Assembly (NCBI GenBank): GCA_963777565.1
Contig: CAVZQZ010000006.1
Location: forward strand, 1-64,000
DNA length: 64,000 nt
Reading direction: 5' to 3'
Source of the DNA: CALMEC01 sp963777565
GTDB lineage: Bacteria; Actinomycetota; Thermoleophilia; Miltoncostaeales; Miltoncostaeaceae
In this document: positions 61,022 through 64,000 of the stretch, piece after piece
Numbering within the stretch: the stretch's first letter is position 1
Layout: each line of letters opens with the position of its first letter
The notes under the pieces: generated by a model
Seen by the model: the letters and a program-made list of their open reading frames with translations, nothing else
Told to the model about the DNA's origin: nothing
Database searches by the model: none
Made by a program: the position numbers and the translations under genes

Positions 61022-61714
61022 GTGGGAATCAACGCGGCCAAAGCGGCGAGATCCGATCTCGCAACATTCGACCTGTTGAGCGGCCTCGACGAGGCCACCG
61101 TCAAGCGGATGCTGCGCGGGGTGACCGCGGCACGGCTCGGTCAAGGCGACCTGGTCGACGTGGTCGCGAGTGGCGCGGCGTGCTGCGTCGTCCGATCGGG
61201 ACGGCTCGCGCTCGACTTCGACGAGGCCGACGCCGACCGGCACCGCACCGTGACGTTGCTGGAGGAGGGCGACGTGCTGCTGCCCGCCTCGGAATCATGG
61301 ACGAGCGTCGGCCCGCGCGTGCGCGGCCGCGCGCTCGAGCCGTCGGTGGTGCTCCTGATCGACCCGGCCCGCTTCGAAAGCTGGCTCACCGACCCACGAA
61401 TCGCCGCGAACCTGGTGCGCGTGCTCGCGGCGCAGATCGCCGATCGCGAGCTGGCGGTGGCGATCGCCCTGGAGCCCCGCGTCGAGCGGCGCCTGCTGCT
61501 CAAGCTGCGTCAGCTCGCCGAGCGCTTCGGCCGGGTCACGCCGCAGGGGGTGCGGCTCGATCTGCGCCTCACCCACCAGCAGCTCGCGGAGATGGTGGGC
61601 GCGGTGCGCGAATCGATCACGATCGCCCTCGGCAAGCTCGTGCAGAACGACGAGATCACGATCGAGAACCGCACCATTTGGATTCACCAGAGCGGGAACG
61701 AGCCCGAGCCCTAA
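61022..61714 (+). CDS. Crp/Fnr-family transcriptional regulator
   Basis: 230 residues from GTG 61022, with GGAGG at 61012-61016. Residues ~15-135 form a cyclic-nucleotide-binding-like beta-barrel (LATFDLLSGLDEATVKRMLR, DLVDVVASGAACCVVRSGRL, VTLLEEGDVLLP). The usual phosphate-binding cassette residues are not clear. The Crp helix-turn-helix is LTHQQLAEMVGAVRESITIA with LGKLVQNDEITIENRTIWI as the wing. No Fnr-type N-terminal cysteine cluster; a CC pair is in the barrel. The likely target is the divergent hydrolase region. Confidence 0.85.
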   Translation: MGINAAKAARSDLATFDLLSGLDEATVKRMLRGVTAARLGQGDLVDVVASGAACCVVRSGRLALDFDEADADRHRTVTLLEEGDVLLPASESWTSVGPRVRGRALEPSVVLLIDPARFESWLTDPRIAANLVRVLAAQIADRELAVAIALEPRVERRLLLKLRQLAERFGRVTPQGVRLDLRLTHQQLAEMVGAVRESITIALGKLVQNDEITIENRTIWIHQSGNEPEP

Positions 61715-62751
61715 CCGGCATCGTCGTCGCGGCTGGCGATCGAGACCGCGAAGAGCCCGTCGTCGTCGGTGTGGAACTCCACCAGGTCGAGCCCGGCCGA
61801 CGCGTACATCACCGCGAGGGTCTCGCGGGTGAACTTGCACGAGATCTCGGTGCGCATCTCCTCGCCCTCTGCGAAGTGCACGTCCAGGCCGATGTCGCGG
61901 ATATGAACAGCCTGGTCGGCGAGCGACCGCAGCCGCATCTCGATCCACGCGTTCTGCTCGTCGTACAGGGCGACGTGAGCGAACCGATCGAGGTCGAAGT
62001 CGGCGCCGAGCTCGCGGTTGATCACGTGCAGGACGTTCAGGTTGAAGGCCGCGGTGACCCCGGCCGCATCGTCGTAGGCGGCCTGCAGTCGCGCGGTGTC
62101 CTTGACCAGGTCGGTGCCCATGAGCAGCCGGTCGCCGGGGCGGAGCAGGCCGCGGATCGCCCGCAGGAACGGGGCGCGTGCGTCGGGATGGATGTTGCCG
62201 ATGGTGCCGCCCAGGAACGCCACCAGCCGCCGCCCACCTCGAGGCCTGCCCGGAAGCTGGCGCAAGTGACGCTCGAAGTCGCCCGCGACCGCGTGCACGC
62301 GCAGGCCCGGGTACGCCTCGGCCAACCGGCCGGCCGCGCCGAGCAGGATCCCCGGCGACACGTCGAACGGGACGTACCGCGCGAGGCCGCCGGCCTCGTC
62401 CATGGCGTCGAGCAGCGCGACGGTCTTGCGTGATGAGCCGGACCCGAGCTCCACGAGCTCCGTGGGCTCGTGGCGGGCCACGATCCCGGTCGCATCGCGG
62501 CGCAGGATCTCGAGCTCGGTGCGGGTCTGGTAGTACTCGGGCAGCCCGGTGATCGCCTCGAACAGCTGGCTGCCGCGGTCGTCGTAGAAGTACTTCGGAA
62601 GGAGCCACTTCGGCCGGTCGGTGAGCCCCCGTCGCACGTCGTCGGCGAGCGAGCCCTCCACGGTCGCATTGATCGGATGCACGTCGAGGCGGTAGGGCCG
62701 GGGCCGGGTCGCGCGGGGCGTTGTCACCGGCATGTTGGTGTCCTGCTTCAT
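61711..62751 (-). CDS. egtD: L-histidine N-alpha-methyltransferase (ergothioneine synthesis)
   Basis: Trimethylates histidine to hercynine with SAM. 346 residues. LTDRPKWLLPKYFYDDRGSQ, LFEAITGLPEYYQTRTELEI, VELGSGSSRKTVALLDAM (motif I), YVPFDVSPGILLGAA, LVAFLGGTIGNIHPDARAPF and LLMGTDLVKDTARLQAAYDD are the EgtD signature segments. The C-terminus FHTDDDGLFAVSIAS is also typical. Start at 62751, sharing ATGA with the egtB stop; MPVTTPR at 62733 is an alternative. Full length. Confidence 0.95.
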   Translation of the reverse strand: MKQDTNMPVTTPRATRPRPYRLDVHPINATVEGSLADDVRRGLTDRPKWLLPKYFYDDRGSQLFEAITGLPEYYQTRTELEILRRDATGIVARHEPTELVELGSGSSRKTVALLDAMDEAGGLARYVPFDVSPGILLGAAGRLAEAYPGLRVHAVAGDFERHLRQLPGRPRGGRRLVAFLGGTIGNIHPDARAPFLRAIRGLLRPGDRLLMGTDLVKDTARLQAAYDDAAGVTAAFNLNVLHVINRELGADFDLDRFAHVALYDEQNAWIEMRLRSLADQAVHIRDIGLDVHFAEGEEMRTEISCKFTRETLAVMYASAGLDLVEFHTDDDGLFAVSIASRDDDAG

Positions 62752-64000
62752 GATCGGTTGTCGATGTCCCACGCCAGCCGAAACCCGGCGAAGATCTGGC
62801 GCCGCTGGGGCAGGTCCCAGTTGCGGAACGTCGTGCGCACCGCGATCGGCTGGGTCGCCCACGACCCGCCGCGCAGCACCCGGTAGTCCTTGCCGAAGAA
62901 CACCTCGGAGTACTCGCGATACGGGAACGCCGCGAAGCCGGGATACGGGCCGAACGCGCTCGCGGTCCACTCCCACACGTCGCCGATCAGCTGAGCGCAC
63001 CCGGTCGGAGCGGCGCCGTCGGGGTATGCGCCCACCGGCGCGGGTGCGAACGCGAGCTGGTCGAGGTTCGCGCGGCCCTCGGCGGGCGCGTCGCCCCAGG
63101 GGAACCGGGGCGCGTCGCACTCGGGCAGGCCGGAGCACGCGGCGCGCTCCCACTCCTCCTCGATGGGCAGCCGCGCGCCGGCCCACCGGGCGTGGGCGTC
63201 GGCCTCGTGCCACGACACGTGGCACACCGGTCGGTCCGGGTCGACGGGCGCGACCTCGTCGAAGCTCCGGGAGAGCCAGCCGCCCGCGGTGTCGGGCTCC
63301 CAGTAGAGCGGCGCGCGCACGTCGTGCTCGCATCGCCACGCCCAGCCCTCGGCGCTCCACAGCTCCGGCCGCACGTACCCGCCGTCGGCCATGAACTCGA
63401 GGTGCCGGCCATTGGTCACCGGGTAGCGGTCGATGAGGTAGCCGGGGAGCAAGCGCTGATGACGCGGACGCTCGCAGTCGTAGGCAAATTCCGCGCCGGC
63501 GCCGATATTGACGTTTCCCGGAGGGATGAAGATGCGGTCCGAGGAACCCTCCCCGGCATCGGGGAGGCGGCCGCGGGTCGGACGGTAGGTGCGATCACCG
63601 AACATCTGAAGCGTCTGCAGCACCGTCTCGGTGTGCTGGGCCTCGTGCTCGGCGACCATCTCGAAGACGAACCCGCCAGCCGTGAGCGGCGGACCTTCCG
63701 GGCCCAGGTCCGTCACCGCGAGGGCCTCCAGCGAGCGCTCGCGGACGCGATCGAGGTAGTCGCGACATCCACGCTCGTCGAGCAGCCGGATCGAGGTGCG
63801 CCGCGCCCGCGGTGTCTCGAAGGCGTCGTAGGCCTGCTGCAGCTGGGGGTAGAGCGACGCGTGACCGGACAGGCGGCACGCGAGCCACAGCTCCTCGTAG
63901 GCCGCGATGTGGCCGAGATCCCACAGGGGCGGGCTCATGATCGGGTCGGGGGTCCGGGCGATGTCGCCGCCGGCAAGCGGCTCGTAGAGCGCCAGGGTCC
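62748..64000 (-). CDS. egtB: Hercynine oxygenase EgtB, 5'-partial at window edge
   Basis: The iron-dependent sulfoxide synthase that joins hercynine with (gamma-glutamyl)cysteine. About 418 residues visible. The DinB-type N-terminal domain has LWDLGHIAAYEELWLACRL (metal His) and VAEHEAQHTETVLQTLQMF (HxxxH). The FGE-sulfatase domain has PVTNGRHLEFMADGGYVRPE, CHVSWHEADAHARWAGARLP, EEWERAACSGLP, GDVWEWTASAFGPYPGF and RVLRGGSWATQPIAVRTTFR. In-frame sequence TLALYEPLAGGDIARTPDP continues upstream of the ATG at 63938 to the window edge. The start is therefore outside. Confidence 0.95.
   Translation of the reverse strand, partial: TLALYEPLAGGDIARTPDPIMSPPLWDLGHIAAYEELWLACRLSGHASLYPQLQQAYDAFETPRARRTSIRLLDERGCRDYLDRVRERSLEALAVTDLGPEGPPLTAGGFVFEMVAEHEAQHTETVLQTLQMFGDRTYRPTRGRLPDAGEGSSDRIFIPPGNVNIGAGAEFAYDCERPRHQRLLPGYLIDRYPVTNGRHLEFMADGGYVRPELWSAEGWAWRCEHDVRAPLYWEPDTAGGWLSRSFDEVAPVDPDRPVCHVSWHEADAHARWAGARLPIEEEWERAACSGLPECDAPRFPWGDAPAEGRANLDQLAFAPAPVGAYPDGAAPTGCAQLIGDVWEWTASAFGPYPGFAAFPYREYSEVFFGKDYRVLRGGSWATQPIAVRTTFRNWDLPQRRQIFAGFRLAWDIDNRS

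Overview
The window is high-GC DNA with actinobacterial gene content. The gene orders rplU-rpmA-obgE-proB-proA-nadD-rsfS, mreB-mreC-mreD-mrdA-rodA, tig-clpP-clpX and valS-folC-ndk-maf, together with an ergothioneine (egtB-egtD) pair and many GTG starts, suggest a deep-branching actinobacterium. Class Thermoleophilia is my best guess from the feel of the proteins, not a proven placement.

Left part (1-24.9 kb) is accessory. It holds a broken MalT-type LuxR regulator, a YihY membrane protein, an F420/NADP-type oxidoreductase, a HAD phosphatase-like protein and a P-type cation ATPase. These are followed by a pyridoxamine-oxidase-like protein and an Fe-S block: Mrp/ApbC, a SufR-like repressor, and divergent sufB-sufS with a palindromic candidate operator between them. 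Next come a glycosyltransferase, a methyltransferase, a cupin and a secreted metalloprotease-like protein. The part ends in a small integrated element. Two back-to-back integration modules (about 20.2-21.6 kb on the minus strand, 21.9-24.9 kb on the plus strand) each run into tRNA sequence: a tRNA-Thr(CGT) 3' half on the left and the intact tRNA-Ala(GGC) on the right. A second tRNA 3' half (Thr-GGT) lies at 8.4 kb.

Right part (24.9-64 kb) is mostly conserved core sequence, nearly all on the minus strand in tightly overlapping operons: ribosomal proteins L21/L27, proline and NAD synthesis, RNase G, the rod-shape/elongation complex, Maf-Ndk-FolC-ValS, and trigger factor-ClpP-ClpX next to tRNA-Leu and tRNA-His. 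Interspersed are an amidohydrolase-DUF59-alcohol dehydrogenase operon divergent from an IclR regulator, two tandem small secreted paralogues, two zinc-type dehydrogenases, a DUF4239-like membrane protein pair, an AlkD-like repair protein, an epoxide-hydrolase-like enzyme with a divergent Crp/Fnr regulator, and egtD plus a partial egtB at the right edge.

A pervasive feature is single-base frame breaks in otherwise well-conserved genes (about 25; worst in the LuxR gene, sufB and the mobile-element ATPase). Many are explained by one missing G or C in a short run. I read these mainly as uncorrected sequence errors rather than gene decay, and give the full reconstructed spans where the frames can be joined. 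The most interesting non-coding structure is a ~200-bp imperfect palindrome with perfect 20-bp ends, placed exactly between rodA and the DUF697-rng pair.
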